Assembly: GCA_020634855.1 (NCBI GenBank)
Contig: JACKAU010000016.1
Coordinates: 128,412-192,411 of the forward strand
Reading direction: 5' to 3'
Origin: Anaerolineales bacterium
GTDB taxonomy: Bacteria; Chloroflexota; Anaerolineae; 4572-78; J111
DNA length: 64,000 bases
How positions within the stretch are numbered: the stretch's first letter is position 1; each line of letters opens with the position of its first letter. Positions 1-9,444 of the stretch are shown piece by piece. The translations under genes and the position numbers were made by a program. Below the pieces are notes generated by a model. The model worked only from the letters and a program-made list of their open reading frames with translations, made no database searches and was not told where the DNA came from.

Positions 1-383
1 CGCTGTTCTAACGCTGATCTAAACTTCTCCACATCACCTTCGCATGCTTCAACTTCCGCTTTGCCCATGAGCTTTATTAACTCTTTATTCGTTTCAGCCA
101 CCACTGCCGGAAAATCTTCTTTGACAACCGCCTTCAATGAGCCGGTAATTTTATTTTTATATACCGTTTCAATCGGGACAGGAATGGTGGCCTGACATGC
201 CTTCCATTCCGTTTTTTGCTTTACCCCTGAGTAGACAATGGCACACAAGGCACACGACTCGATGCCTGAAACAAAATCCTTCGCAGCTTGGACGCCGATA
301 CTCCAATCCGCATTCCAAATCAAATATATCTTTTCAATATTTTCGTAGCCATTTGTCACAAGATTATCATCATTTCTCATCAT
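1..383 (-). CDS. Hypothetical protein, 3' end cut by window edge
   Basis: An uninterrupted frame of about 127 codons reads leftward off the window edge, starting at either of two adjacent ATGs (383 or 380). I do not recognise the family. The visible part has a CxxC pair (ESCALCAIVYSG, about residue 47) and a later cysteine in WKACQAT, followed by a charged helical region, so a thiol or metal site is possible. No strong Shine-Dalgarno is visible before the start. The sequence is less GC-rich than most of the window. The C-terminus lies outside the window. Confidence 0.5.
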   Translation of the reverse strand, partial: MMRNDDNLVTNGYENIEKIYLIWNADWSIGVQAAKDFVSGIESCALCAIVYSGVKQKTEWKACQATIPVPIETVYKNKITGSLKAVVKEDFPAVVAETNKELIKLMGKAEVEACEGDVEKFRSALEQ

Positions 384-474
384 CTATTGAGCGGTTTTTT
401 CTCTTGAACAGAACTTTTGCAAAAATCCAGGTGACCGTCACTTATTAACGAAGGGTTAGGTCGCTGAATTGCCC

Positions 475-867
475 TCATAAGGCCTCGACGATCGTTCCTT
501 GGTGATAAACGGCCATCCATCCTTCCTGAGATCGACGCCAAAGTGTGGCTCGGCGAGTCACCCGTGCACCTTGGTGCAGCGTATACGTCAGAAGATAGTT
601 GTCCGGCGCAATCTCTTGGCAGTAAAAGTCGCCGGTTTGCCATTCATCTTCGTGCGGCGCCGAATAACGCTGAACGAGTGTATCAATCACATACGCTCTG
701 CTGTAGCGGCGGCCTGATGCGCCCACTTCCCAAAAATCCTGTACGGTCATAGCCTCGAACGCCTCTCGCGTCGTCCCGTGTTCGGGGCGGTGAAAGATCG
801 GCTCCCGGCTTATCAACTCTCGCTGGACAGCGATCAATTCTGCGGCGGTTTGGCGTCTGGGTTCCAT
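475..867 (-). CDS. DUF4440 / SnoaL-like (NTF2-fold) protein
   Basis: A 130-residue single-domain protein. The N-terminal helix (AAELIAVQRELISREPIFH), the FWEVGASGRRYSR segment and the closing strands ending in WMAVYHQGTIV are typical of the DUF4440 branch of the NTF2/SnoaL superfamily, whose members are small cone-shaped proteins that act as enzymes or ligand binders. Length is normal for a whole domain. The substrate cannot be read from sequence. It is not in an operon with the gene to its right, and a dispersed repeat starts 24 bp upstream of its ATG. Confidence 0.75.
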   Translation of the reverse strand: MEPRRQTAAELIAVQRELISREPIFHRPEHGTTREAFEAMTVQDFWEVGASGRRYSRAYVIDTLVQRYSAPHEDEWQTGDFYCQEIAPDNYLLTYTLHQGARVTRRATLWRRSQEGWMAVYHQGTIVEAL

Positions 868-890
868 GATTTACTTCTCTGCCTCTCTTT

Positions 891-1000
891 AACGGCCTAA
901 CGGTGCGGACGCTAAGCGACGAACATTCCGCGGACGAACTGCGAGTACGGCAACGAAAGCGCCATCGTTTCACCAGCGGGTTCTCCCGCCAACGAGCGTC
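891..1000 (+). repeat. Dispersed ~110-bp repeat, copy A
   Basis: This stretch aligns along its length with 9445-9552: both start GCCTAAC/GCCCAAC, share CTAAGC-ACGA-CAT, GAGCTGCGAG-like and AAAGCG words, and end with GGTTCTCC-GCCA-CGAGC. It sits just upstream of the SnoaL-like gene. The rest of the gap up to 1239 is low-complexity pyrimidine-rich DNA with no gene that I can see. Confidence 0.55.
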
Positions 1001-1239
1001 TCCATGTAATTTTCGTGGGAATAAGTTGTGGACACAGAAGAAATTGGTTTGAGGATTAAATCGGTTGGAAGCGAGCAAAATGTGGCAATCCGATCAAAAG
1101 TGATACCGGTATTGTACCCGAAATTCGCTCAAAATGACAAGGAACTGAGGTCAATTTCGGCCACAAAACAAAGCCCCACGGGCCAAACAGCCCGTAGAGC
1201 CTCTATTTCTACATTCTACATTCTCTATTCTTCATTCCC

Positions 1240-3954
1240 TCACCACAACTCGCCCCTACTCACCCCCTCCCACTCTTTCATCCGCCCCACAGCCTTATCA
1301 AGGCGCTCATCGAGTCCGCCTCTAGGCGTCGCCTCACAATAATAAACGGATCTCCAGATCTCATCCAGCCACTCGGTGGCAATATCTCGGACATTGGCCC
1401 TGCCCGTGGTATGGGTTTCCACCAGGAAATCCAGATACATTTCCGTAAAGTCCATCAACCCGCTGGCATTGAACCTAAGCACCGTCTGAAAAAAAACATC
1501 GCGCGGCAGCGAGTGATATCGGCTGGCCAGGTACAGCAAGTCATGGCGAAACAGCAGGATGCATTGACTATCGCGTATAAACAGAGACGTAGCGGCAAAC
1601 CAGATAGCTTTATTCCACAGTTCACTGCGTCCGCGTAATTCCCTAAACGGCTCTAACAATCTATTCTTGTCATCTCCGCCTTCTTCTTCAACAATCTGCT
1701 TCTCTTGCCGACCAATTTGATCCTTTAGATCGCGCAAATCCGAACCCGCCATCAGCGTAGAGAATAGCTCTTGGGCCTGTTCATTGCTTTCTTTAGCCGC
1801 TTCAATATCCTGTTGTTCTAAATGCGCCTCACCGCTTTCCAACAACTCCTGAATCGCCTGTTTGGTCTTGGCCCGAAAGATCTTTTCTTCCAACCGTTTT
1901 TGCTGTAGGCAAGACGCTTCGTCATCCATGCCGCCTAATATTTTTTGCGCTTCCGCCACCGATACTTCCGCATCCCCTAACCGATCATGGGTCAAATGTT
2001 CCTCAACATTCCGCCAATGGCTGTGAATCCGCTCAAGGTTATCCGGGACAAAGTGGGTATCGGTCAGCTTGGCCAACAACTCAGCCAAATCAAGTCGATC
2101 CGCACTATTCAAATCCAGACACAAATAATCCGGCGAGTCAATTTGTTCCAGAACAATCAAGGTATGTGTGGATCGGCTTAGCGCCACCCGCACCATATCA
2201 ACGACTCGCCGAGCCTCTAACGCCAACAAATTACCTTGCTGCGGTTGCCAATCACACCCATTTTGCTGTTCCACGACAGCCTGCATCACTGTATCAAGCC
2301 CCCACAGAAAAATGATTTTGCGATCCAACCCCTTGATCTGCTGCGGATTGTACAGCAGCGCCGTCGCGGTTTTTCTTAATTTCTTGCGGGGCAATCGGTC
2401 AATAACCGTGGTAAAAGAATCATCCAGATCGATAAACGCCGCATTGGGATATTTCTCAGTAATCTCCGTAAAAAATTTCATCCAACCGGCATCGTTAATA
2501 CGGCATCGCCCCAGCAAAGACTCCTCACCGCCGGCTCCATCTTCCTCAATTTCCATCCGAGACCCGGACTGCGGTCTAATCTCTTTCGGGATACCAAACG
2601 CCCGGTACAGTTCCCATGATTGCTCAATCAGTTCGGCCAACCGCCGAGGGCTGCGCCGTTGTTGCGCTATCGAAACCGCTCTTGTAGCGCCATTCTGCAA
2701 CGCCCTGGTTACCTCGCCCCCTAAAGTAGCTTTAAAAAAGTTCTTGGTAATGCCCCAATCAAATCCGCTGGGATGAAGAATTTGCGACTCATCCCCCGCT
2801 GCCAGAAATGAAAACGGGAAGGGCTGCTTTTGCCCTACGACCAACTTACCCAGTTGGGTCAAAAGCGCCATCTCCAGCAGCGTAAAATCTTGGACTTCAT
2901 CCACCACAACTGCTTTCAGATGTTTGGCTTCAGGTAACCGGTCGGGCTGTTTGAGAAACGTTTTTAAGGCCTGATAGGCCATCTGTTGGTCAGGAAAGAG
3001 ACCCGCGTCTTTAGCCTCGAGCGCCAAGGCCCAGGCGCTGCGCATATCTGCTTCTTCAAGAATGGGACTCTCCCTAAACGTTTGCCGGCGAATATCGATG
3101 TACACTCGCTCATCAATAATTCCCTCCTGGCATGGCGGAATCGGATAGGTCAAACCATCGCGCTGCCATTCCAAAGGCAGCGCCATCCCCAAAATATAGG
3201 CCCGCATCTCCATCCAAAGCAGGTCAAGGTGATCCTTCCATCGCCCTAGCTTCGATTGGATACGGTGGCTCCGGCAATAATTTTCAAATTCAGCTCTGGC
3301 CGAGGCTAAATCCTTTCGACTCACAACCTTATCTAAAATTTTATTTTTGAGCTGTTGCAGCGTAAAAACCTCAACATGCCCCTCATTAAACACATGAGCA
3401 TCAAAAAACAGTCTGGCCTTTTCAGCCAACCCGGACGTGTACGTGACATACCAAATAGGACCGGGATTGCTATGGCCGTTAATATTTTTCTGCCATAAAT
3501 CCTGGATGGCATACTGGATCGCCACCGTTTTGCCGCAGCCGGGCGCGCCTTGCACCATACAGACCGATAAATTGTGCCCATGCCCAAAGTGGGTAAATTC
3601 TCGACTAACCAGCACCTGTTCGGGGCCACGCGGGTCAATATCGTCCACCCATTTTTCAATATACAAATCGTTTTTACACAAATCAAGCGGAGACGAAGTT
3701 TGGTCGTGCAGCCGCACATCACGCGCATAAATCGTCCCGTTTTGCGGAAACCACCACAAATAATAATGGTTTCCTTGTAAAGGCGTCCGGCGCCATTTAA
3801 CCTCATAGCCGGCCGTACCTTTAACCACCAGCGAACTGCCGCCATTAAGCGCCAACTGAAGCAAGGTCCAGTTTAGCTTTTGGCCAAGATTGTGCCGTTC
3901 GGCATGAGCGTGTACGTCAGGGTGAATAAGTAATTTGTTCGTATACATTTTCAA
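1240..3954 (-). CDS. UvrD/Rep-like SF1 helicase-family ATPase
   Basis: A 904-residue protein. Walker A is GAPGCGKT near residue 135; the SF1 motif II is VVVDEVQDF near 350; motif III is AAGDESQIL; a late motif is VRVALSRSTHTLIVLE near 610. These are ATP-binding and translocation motifs of superfamily-1 helicases. The first ~110 residues (HPDVHAHAERHNLGQKLNWT, then WRRTPLQGNHYYLWW) form a separate small domain that could be RelE/ParE-like, which is inference. The last ~250 residues are helical and charged, with likely coiled coils around 660-760. It probably acts on nucleic acid in the cytoplasm. The gene lies 72 bp downstream of an unknown helical protein on the same strand, so the two may be co-transcribed from the repeat-rich region further upstream. 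Confidence 0.75.
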   Translation of the reverse strand: MKMYTNKLLIHPDVHAHAERHNLGQKLNWTLLQLALNGGSSLVVKGTAGYEVKWRRTPLQGNHYYLWWFPQNGTIYARDVRLHDQTSSPLDLCKNDLYIEKWVDDIDPRGPEQVLVSREFTHFGHGHNLSVCMVQGAPGCGKTVAIQYAIQDLWQKNINGHSNPGPIWYVTYTSGLAEKARLFFDAHVFNEGHVEVFTLQQLKNKILDKVVSRKDLASARAEFENYCRSHRIQSKLGRWKDHLDLLWMEMRAYILGMALPLEWQRDGLTYPIPPCQEGIIDERVYIDIRRQTFRESPILEEADMRSAWALALEAKDAGLFPDQQMAYQALKTFLKQPDRLPEAKHLKAVVVDEVQDFTLLEMALLTQLGKLVVGQKQPFPFSFLAAGDESQILHPSGFDWGITKNFFKATLGGEVTRALQNGATRAVSIAQQRRSPRRLAELIEQSWELYRAFGIPKEIRPQSGSRMEIEEDGAGGEESLLGRCRINDAGWMKFFTEITEKYPNAAFIDLDDSFTTVIDRLPRKKLRKTATALLYNPQQIKGLDRKIIFLWGLDTVMQAVVEQQNGCDWQPQQGNLLALEARRVVDMVRVALSRSTHTLIVLEQIDSPDYLCLDLNSADRLDLAELLAKLTDTHFVPDNLERIHSHWRNVEEHLTHDRLGDAEVSVAEAQKILGGMDDEASCLQQKRLEEKIFRAKTKQAIQELLESGEAHLEQQDIEAAKESNEQAQELFSTLMAGSDLRDLKDQIGRQEKQIVEEEGGDDKNRLLEPFRELRGRSELWNKAIWFAATSLFIRDSQCILLFRHDLLYLASRYHSLPRDVFFQTVLRFNASGLMDFTEMYLDFLVETHTTGRANVRDIATEWLDEIWRSVYYCEATPRGGLDERLDKAVGRMKEWEGVSRGELW

Positions 3955-4026
3955 GTTCTCCAGAAGAATCTAATATCAGCACATTTCGTAGTAGAAGGTT
4001 GAATTGCTCACTTCATAATTCATACT

Positions 4027-4707
4027 TCATAATTCATACTTCATACTCCCTTCCTGCTTCGCCAACTCCGCCGCCTCTTTCACACAGCGCAGCCATTGCA
4101 CCAACACCTTAAACTCCGCATCCCGCTCCTTCCGGCGCTGCACGATGGCGGCCTTGGCTTGCTCCTGCACGTTATTGGTCCGGACTAACCCTTCCACCCC
4201 GGCGGCTCCCTGCGCCAATGTTTCCGCCGGAAAGCCGTTCTTAGCCAACACCGTGGCAATCTCCGTCTGGTTCTGAGCGACTTCAAATAAGTTCCGCTGC
4301 CAGGCTACCACCAAATCCAGATTCGCCGTCTTACGTGGTTTGGATATCCGGCTGGTCCCATTCCCGTCCTTGCGTCGACCGTGCAGCCCCAACGCATTCA
4401 ACCGATCCGTTTGCCCTTGAAATAGCACTACGCACGTCCGCGCTAGGGCGCTGCTTTGCTGCCAGGCTTGCTCTCGCTGCCGCTCATAAGCATTCGTCGC
4501 CCCCAATTTGGCTGACTCGGCCTGCTCTTTCGCTCGTCCCGCCGCCTTGGCTGTATTCAACAGCGATTCACCGTGCGCCCAACCTTCTTCATTGTAGCCG
4601 CGCGTTCGCATTTTCTCGGCAAAATAGGGATTGTACCGCGCCTCGTGCAGCAGTCGCTCTGTTTCGCCAATAATTGTTTTTTGTTCTTGTGTAAATCCAC
4701 CAGCCAT
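4027..4707 (-). CDS. Hypothetical helical protein, partner of the helicase gene
   Basis: 227 residues starting MAGGFTQEQ. I chose the ATG at 4707 because AAGGAG lies about 10 bp upstream; a longer frame to 4785 has no such site. The protein is Ala/Glu/Gln/Lys-rich and almost wholly helical, with a probable coiled coil over residues 45-95 and a basic linker (GRRKDGNGTSRISKPRK) near 105-125. I do not recognise a family. It precedes the helicase on the same strand with 72 bp between, and its 5' side faces the phased repeat array, so a two-gene unit is likely. Confidence 0.65.
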   Translation of the reverse strand: MAGGFTQEQKTIIGETERLLHEARYNPYFAEKMRTRGYNEEGWAHGESLLNTAKAAGRAKEQAESAKLGATNAYERQREQAWQQSSALARTCVVLFQGQTDRLNALGLHGRRKDGNGTSRISKPRKTANLDLVVAWQRNLFEVAQNQTEIATVLAKNGFPAETLAQGAAGVEGLVRTNNVQEQAKAAIVQRRKERDAEFKVLVQWLRCVKEAAELAKQEGSMKYEL

Positions 4708-5044
4708 AATTCGGATACTCCTTTTGAAGAATATTTGTATAATCACCGATTTTCGGTTATAAACGTTGTCCGGATACTGATCCAAATCTCAAAAAAAGCG
4801 TCGGTGTTCTACTATTTGTTGTAGCTTTTCCTCCTCAAAATAACATGAACCAAATTCAATCGACGCTGTTATCAAAAATTTTTACATGACCAGAAAATTC
4901 GTGTTGCTGCTTTCAAAAACAAGACGCTGACCAAAAATGAACTGACCATGACTCCTGCCAAACCTACGGGAACAAAAATGGTTATGCATTGTCGTTTTTC
5001 AACGTGAATATGGTCTCAAGAACGCGACCATGACACCAAATAAT

Positions 5045-5316
5045 TCGACTATGTGATACTTTCATTTGAAAAGTTCATTTTTTGTTTGAAAACTTCAATC
5101 TTAATTGGTAAGTGTGATACTTTCGTTTGAAAAGTTAAATCTTTATTTGAAAAGTTCATTTTTTATTGGTAAGTGTGGTCCGTTTATTTGAAAAGTTCAT
5201 TTTTAATTTGAAAAGTTAAATCTTTGTTTGAAAACTTCAATCTTAATTGGTAAGTGTGATACTTTCGTTTGAAAAGTTCATTTTTTGTTTGAAAACTTCA
5301 ATCTTAATTGGAAAAC
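5045..5316. repeat. Helically phased AT-rich repeat array
   Basis: Nine copies of TTTGAAAA(G/C)TT start at 5065, 5085, 5126, 5146, 5187, 5207, 5227, 5268 and 5288. Spacings are 20, 41, 20, 41, 20, 20, 41 and 20 bp, that is, two or four helical turns. The 41-bp gaps hold a second unit, ATTGGTAAGTGTGRTMC, so the higher-order repeat is about 61 bp. Spacing is not a multiple of three, so it is not coding. Phased A-tracts predict bending; a cooperative protein-binding or iteron-like site is the other reading. The flanks 4708-5044 show no gene. Confidence 0.8.
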
Positions 5317-5791
5317 TTGAAAAATTCTGGTGAAGAGGGCATTCTGAAAAAAATCTATCACTCCGATGGTGGTCTAAGCCATCAGATCAACAACAAACCG
5401 GTCAAAAAAGAGAGTTCTCCCGCAAAGGTTGGGTTGAACCATCACCCTAAATGGCAACCTAACCCAGAAAAAAATGCACGGCAAAACCCGTGCTATTAAC
5501 ATATCATATCGCAGCTCAACATAATAGAGCCGAAGGTACCGAAAATTATGGTACGAAAGTACCGAAATTCTTTGCCCGATAGTCCCTAAACCGGCGGGCT
5601 GCCGCGAGCCGACCGCCGCAAAATAGACATACTCACTAAAGATCGGCGGTCTGTTGTCAAAAGGCGATGAAATCTGGGGTAAAAAATCTGGGGTAAATTG
5701 AGGATATGTCTGTTTGCAAATTCCTTAGAAACTTTTAAACCAGCTTCTTAACTGCCATCCTATGAAATTACACTTGTTTTTTGCGTCAGTT
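5317..5791. other. Intergenic stretch without a supported gene
   Basis: It holds small structures only: a GCACGG/CCGTGC hairpin (5476-5493), two GTACCGAAA words near 5540, a GACCGCCG/CGGCGGTC inverted repeat near 5610-5650, and a direct duplication of AATCTGGGGTAAA near 5670-5700. A 63-codon frame at 5308 is not supported: it starts inside the repeat array and has no ribosome binding site. Confidence 0.5.
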
Positions 5792-8497
5792 CTACAACGA
5801 CACGCCCAGCAGCCCTCGCGTAATCTGAAAGTCAATATTCCCCTGGCGGTCCAGTTTAGGCCTGGATTGATCGGTGATGATCGCGATCATTCTATCCAGG
5901 ATTTGCTCCGGCCACGAGTCGCTGTCTCCCGTTAGATGCAAATCCATATCCTCGCCAAACCGCTGCTGTATCGCTGCCTCGGCGGTAAGTTGTAACACCG
6001 GAATCAAAGGATGGCTGGGCAGCGGATGTTCCCCCACGTAGGCCACGATCACTTCCACCCCGGTGGCCCCCAGGCCGGTTAGGGTTTCGACCCAATGCGC
6101 CGATGGTGTTTCCATGATATGGAAGCCGGGAGTCGCCGGCCGCTGGCCATAGCCCAGTGAGGGCGCGTGGGGCGGCTTGTCCATAAGCGTTGTCAGATAG
6201 CTGTCGCCGGTCAGTAAGCCGCCTTGGTCCGGTACAACCACTGCGCCGCCGGCCGCCACAATGATCTGGGTGAGCCGGGCCAGGCTGTGCGCCGCCTCGG
6301 CGGAAATCGGGCCGGCGCTGACCAGCCCCAGCCGCAGCGTCTCCAGGCCGGCGGTTTCACGGCCGGCGACAGCGGCAGCGGTGATTTCTGCCGTAAACCA
6401 GTCCTCGATCTTTTGCATAACCCGGTCGATGCCGCCATCCAACTGGACGCTGGCCCACCCAAATCGCTGTGGGTCAAGCCCTAGCTGTTCGAGGCGCTGG
6501 CGCATGAAGTCATTGTGAGTTTTCTCGCAGCCGTGTTCCAGCAGCAGGCCATGTTTCACCAACGGATGGGTCAAATAACCCAGCAAGGTCCGGATATAAA
6601 GCGCCTCGGCTGAACCGCCGGAATTGCCGCAGCCCTCGGTATGCACCAGCGAGACAAAGCGAGACAGATGTTGCTCGCGCCCCAGCCCCTTTTGATTCAG
6701 CCGGTCGGCCGTCAGCCGGGCAATCTGGCCGGCGCAGAGACTGGTGGGCAGGATCAACCCCACTTGGTCGGTGGTGTAGCCGCTGTTGGTTCGAAACGCC
6801 GGAAACTGATGTTTTGACGCCGGTACGCTGCTGTCTATTTTAATCGGGATACCGGCTCCATCGGGCGATTCGGCCGCCAACAGCCGCTCAAGCTGGCTGG
6901 CATCGGTTTGCCGCCAGTCGCGCCAGATTTGCACCTGGGAATGGCCGGCCTGCTCGCCCACGCTGCGCGCTCCCGACGCCACCGTCAGGGTCATTTCAAA
7001 CATCTGCCGGCCCAACTCAGCCATCGGCGTCCCGTCCAGATACTGCCCGGCATTGACGTCCATCTCCTGCGAGAGAAGCTGGTAGCGCCGGCTGGTCGTG
7101 ACAATTTTGAGTGTAGGCACAAAGGGGAAGTTGGTAATTGACCCATTGCCCGTAATAAAAAAGATCATATTACAGCCGGCCGCCACCTGACCGGCGATAC
7201 TTTCCAGATCGTTGCCGGGACTGTCCATAAAGTAGAAACCCGGTTGGCGCATTCGTTCCCCGTACTCGATCACCGCCTCCAACCGCACCTCAGGATCCCG
7301 CTTCATGGCCGCCCCAATCGATTTAAGCGTGATGTTATACAGCCCCCGGAACTTGTTGCCGCCGGAGGGATTGCCCTCGGCGCTGGAGCCGTGCCAGGCC
7401 ACCCGCTCTTTGAAACGCGCCACCATCGCCAAAAACCGGCGAGCCGTCGCCACATCCTTCACCTTTTGCAGCACATACGACTCAGCGCCGATCAATTCGT
7501 CGGTCTCGGCCAGGTTGGCCGCGCCGCCGTAGCGAATTACCTCTTTGGCCACCCAGGCAGCCAGCGGATTGCCGGAAACCCCGGAGAAGGCGTCAGAGCC
7601 GCCACACTGCAAGGCAATCTTGAGATGCGCTACCGACTCTTCGGTGCGCGGCGCACGGTTGACGCGATCCAGCCAGCCTTTGACGATGGCTTCGCCGCGG
7701 TCCAGGTTGGCCTGGAAGCCGCCGGTTAACGACAAAAACTGATGCGGTACCTCGTCCAGCGGATAATGGTTGGCCGCTAAATAATCGCGCAGCATAACAT
7801 TGGTGACCGGCTCCAGCCCGTAATCAACGGCCAGCACCGCCCCTACGTTGGGATGAATCATAAAGCCGGCCAGGGTGCGCAGCAGCAGATCGAGGTTATT
7901 GGGCTGCTCAACCCCGCCTTCGGTGTGGGCCACCGGCACAATGCCATCGATATGGGGGTAGTCAGCGGCCAACGGTTGTAGCCGGTGGGCCAATTGCTGC
8001 ACATAACCGGCGGTGCGAGACGTGGTCCCCAGCAGAACAATCGTATTTCGAGTACCTACGCCTCGGTTCGGGCTACGGCGATACCCCAGAAAGGAGCGAC
8101 TGTGATCATAGAGCGAAACCGGCTCGGCCGGTCGGAAGCCCGTCTCATCGAGTCGATACGGTTGAATACGATCTTCAAAGTTGGGGGTGGGGGGCAACGC
8201 AACATCCAGACGACGGATTCGCAGCGCATCCAGCATACCGGCGTTGCAGACATAAGCGCCGGGCGCAATCGTCCGCAGGGCGACCCCAAAGGGTAACTGC
8301 CACGATAAAAGGGCCTCCCCCGTTGCGATGGGCTGCACGGCAAAGCGGTGTCCCTCCAAAACCGTGTAGTCCAGGGCAAACCGTTGGTGTCCGGCGGCGA
8401 TAGTTGTACCTGCCTCCAATCGCTGGGTAGCAATAGCTACATTGTCGCCCGCCATCGGCAGCCGGGCTATGTCATCGAGTTGAAGAATATTCATCAT
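5792..8497 (-). CDS. Double-length UxaA/GarD-family dehydratase-like protein
   Basis: About 900 residues starting MMNILQLDD; I place the start at 8497 because AAAGGAA lies just upstream. Order: SAF domain (~1-75), first UxaA-type core (~145-520), second related core (~570-900). Altronate/galactarate dehydratases are about 500 residues, so this looks like an internal duplication. The first core keeps LQCGGSDAFSG but reads HTEGGV where the second reads HTEGCG. The second core keeps HTEGCG and EHGCEKTHND but lacks CGGSD. The family dehydrates sugar acids using a metal; the substrate here is unknown. It stands alone, without sugar-acid genes beside it. Confidence 0.75.
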   Translation of the reverse strand: MMNILQLDDIARLPMAGDNVAIATQRLEAGTTIAAGHQRFALDYTVLEGHRFAVQPIATGEALLSWQLPFGVALRTIAPGAYVCNAGMLDALRIRRLDVALPPTPNFEDRIQPYRLDETGFRPAEPVSLYDHSRSFLGYRRSPNRGVGTRNTIVLLGTTSRTAGYVQQLAHRLQPLAADYPHIDGIVPVAHTEGGVEQPNNLDLLLRTLAGFMIHPNVGAVLAVDYGLEPVTNVMLRDYLAANHYPLDEVPHQFLSLTGGFQANLDRGEAIVKGWLDRVNRAPRTEESVAHLKIALQCGGSDAFSGVSGNPLAAWVAKEVIRYGGAANLAETDELIGAESYVLQKVKDVATARRFLAMVARFKERVAWHGSSAEGNPSGGNKFRGLYNITLKSIGAAMKRDPEVRLEAVIEYGERMRQPGFYFMDSPGNDLESIAGQVAAGCNMIFFITGNGSITNFPFVPTLKIVTTSRRYQLLSQEMDVNAGQYLDGTPMAELGRQMFEMTLTVASGARSVGEQAGHSQVQIWRDWRQTDASQLERLLAAESPDGAGIPIKIDSSVPASKHQFPAFRTNSGYTTDQVGLILPTSLCAGQIARLTADRLNQKGLGREQHLSRFVSLVHTEGCGNSGGSAEALYIRTLLGYLTHPLVKHGLLLEHGCEKTHNDFMRQRLEQLGLDPQRFGWASVQLDGGIDRVMQKIEDWFTAEITAAAVAGRETAGLETLRLGLVSAGPISAEAAHSLARLTQIIVAAGGAVVVPDQGGLLTGDSYLTTLMDKPPHAPSLGYGQRPATPGFHIMETPSAHWVETLTGLGATGVEVIVAYVGEHPLPSHPLIPVLQLTAEAAIQQRFGEDMDLHLTGDSDSWPEQILDRMIAIITDQSRPKLDRQGNIDFQITRGLLGVSL

Positions 8498-8523
8498 GCA
8501 GTTTCCTTTGAAAATAGAAGTTT

Positions 8524-8582
8524 GGAGCGTCAAAGTAAATTTTGACCTGACCGTAAATGACAAAGCTTGCTTTGTCACTCCG
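8524..8582. repeat. Branched hairpin element, copy 1
   Basis: Bounded by GGAG/CTCC, it contains two local inverted repeats, GTCAAA-gtaaa-TTTTGAC and GACAAAGC-tt-GCTTTGTC. Related copies lie at 48126-48179 and 48202-48256. It sits just upstream of the UxaA-like gene. The remaining gap to 8870 shows nothing else. Confidence 0.6.
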
Positions 8583-8870
8583 CCAGTATCGCCTGTCTTT
8601 CAGCCAGCTGCGATTGGACGGCGGCGATCCAGACGCTTGCCGGCCATTTTGGAGCCTTATTTATAACTTGTCAATTCAAACGGGTGTCCGAAGAAGCAGT
8701 TGTCAGACATACCATCGGTTTATAGGTTGGAGAAGCTCGGAGCCGGTATTTGTAGCCGCGTTAGGGTTAACTTGCCATTCCAAAGCAATCGAGTTATGGT
8801 TACAGTCCGCTAACCAAAATCGATAATTTGCCCTCAGGCAATCAGCCATAATAAACAAAAGGAGCAAAAA

Positions 8871-9386
8871 ATGAGCAAAGATAACATTAAAGTTATGTTG
8901 TTAGCCGATCAATTAAAGCAAGCGGCAGAGATTCTGCAAGCGGTGATGGCTGACGTACCTAACGAAGTGGTTCACGCCGTTCCTGCTGGCAGCGCCAATA
9001 CCATCGCCGCTAACGCAGCCCATGCTGTTACCAGTATAGATGGCCTGATTAATGGCTTGATCAGAGGCGCAGCACCTGTGCTTATGAGTGAGCCAACAGG
9101 TTTAAGCGAGCCGGCTCCTATGGGCGGTGACTGGGGAGATTGGGGACGGTCCGTACAAGTTGATGTGGAAGCGCTGGGCGCTTACGCCGGCAAAGTTATG
9201 AAAAGCGTTGCCGAGTATATGGGAACCCTAAGCGACGCCGATTTAGAACGCTCCATAGCGGCCCCATCTGGCTTTGAGACAAGTGTTGAAGGCTGGTTTA
9301 GCCTTACCATCCTCAACACCGCCTGGCATACCGGTGAAATTGCCTCCCTAAAAGGCACTCACGGTCTTAAAGGCTATCCATTCTAG
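8871..9386 (+). CDS. DinB-like four-helix metalloenzyme-type protein
   Basis: 171 residues, preceded by a good AAGGAG. Histidines in NAAHAVTSIDGLINGL (near 50) and near the end in NTAWHTGEIASLKG match the usual positions of DinB/YfiT-superfamily metal ligands, and the Trp-rich middle is common in this group. Members are bacillithiol/mycothiol-type transferases or uncharacterised metal proteins; the substrate is unknown. It is monocistronic and followed 58 bp later by the dispersed repeat copy B. Confidence 0.7.
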   Translation: MSKDNIKVMLLADQLKQAAEILQAVMADVPNEVVHAVPAGSANTIAANAAHAVTSIDGLINGLIRGAAPVLMSEPTGLSEPAPMGGDWGDWGRSVQVDVEALGAYAGKVMKSVAEYMGTLSDADLERSIAAPSGFETSVEGWFSLTILNTAWHTGEIASLKGTHGLKGYPF

Positions 9387-9444
9387 CGAGTCGGATCGAA
9401 GCTTCACATAGCACCTATCATTTTTTCTCTTGTACCACTTCGCA

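Noticed and set aside
4708..5044. Regulatory RNA or gene in the gap before the helicase partner
   Set aside because: No clear stem-loop, promoter or frame beyond short words; left as unassigned.
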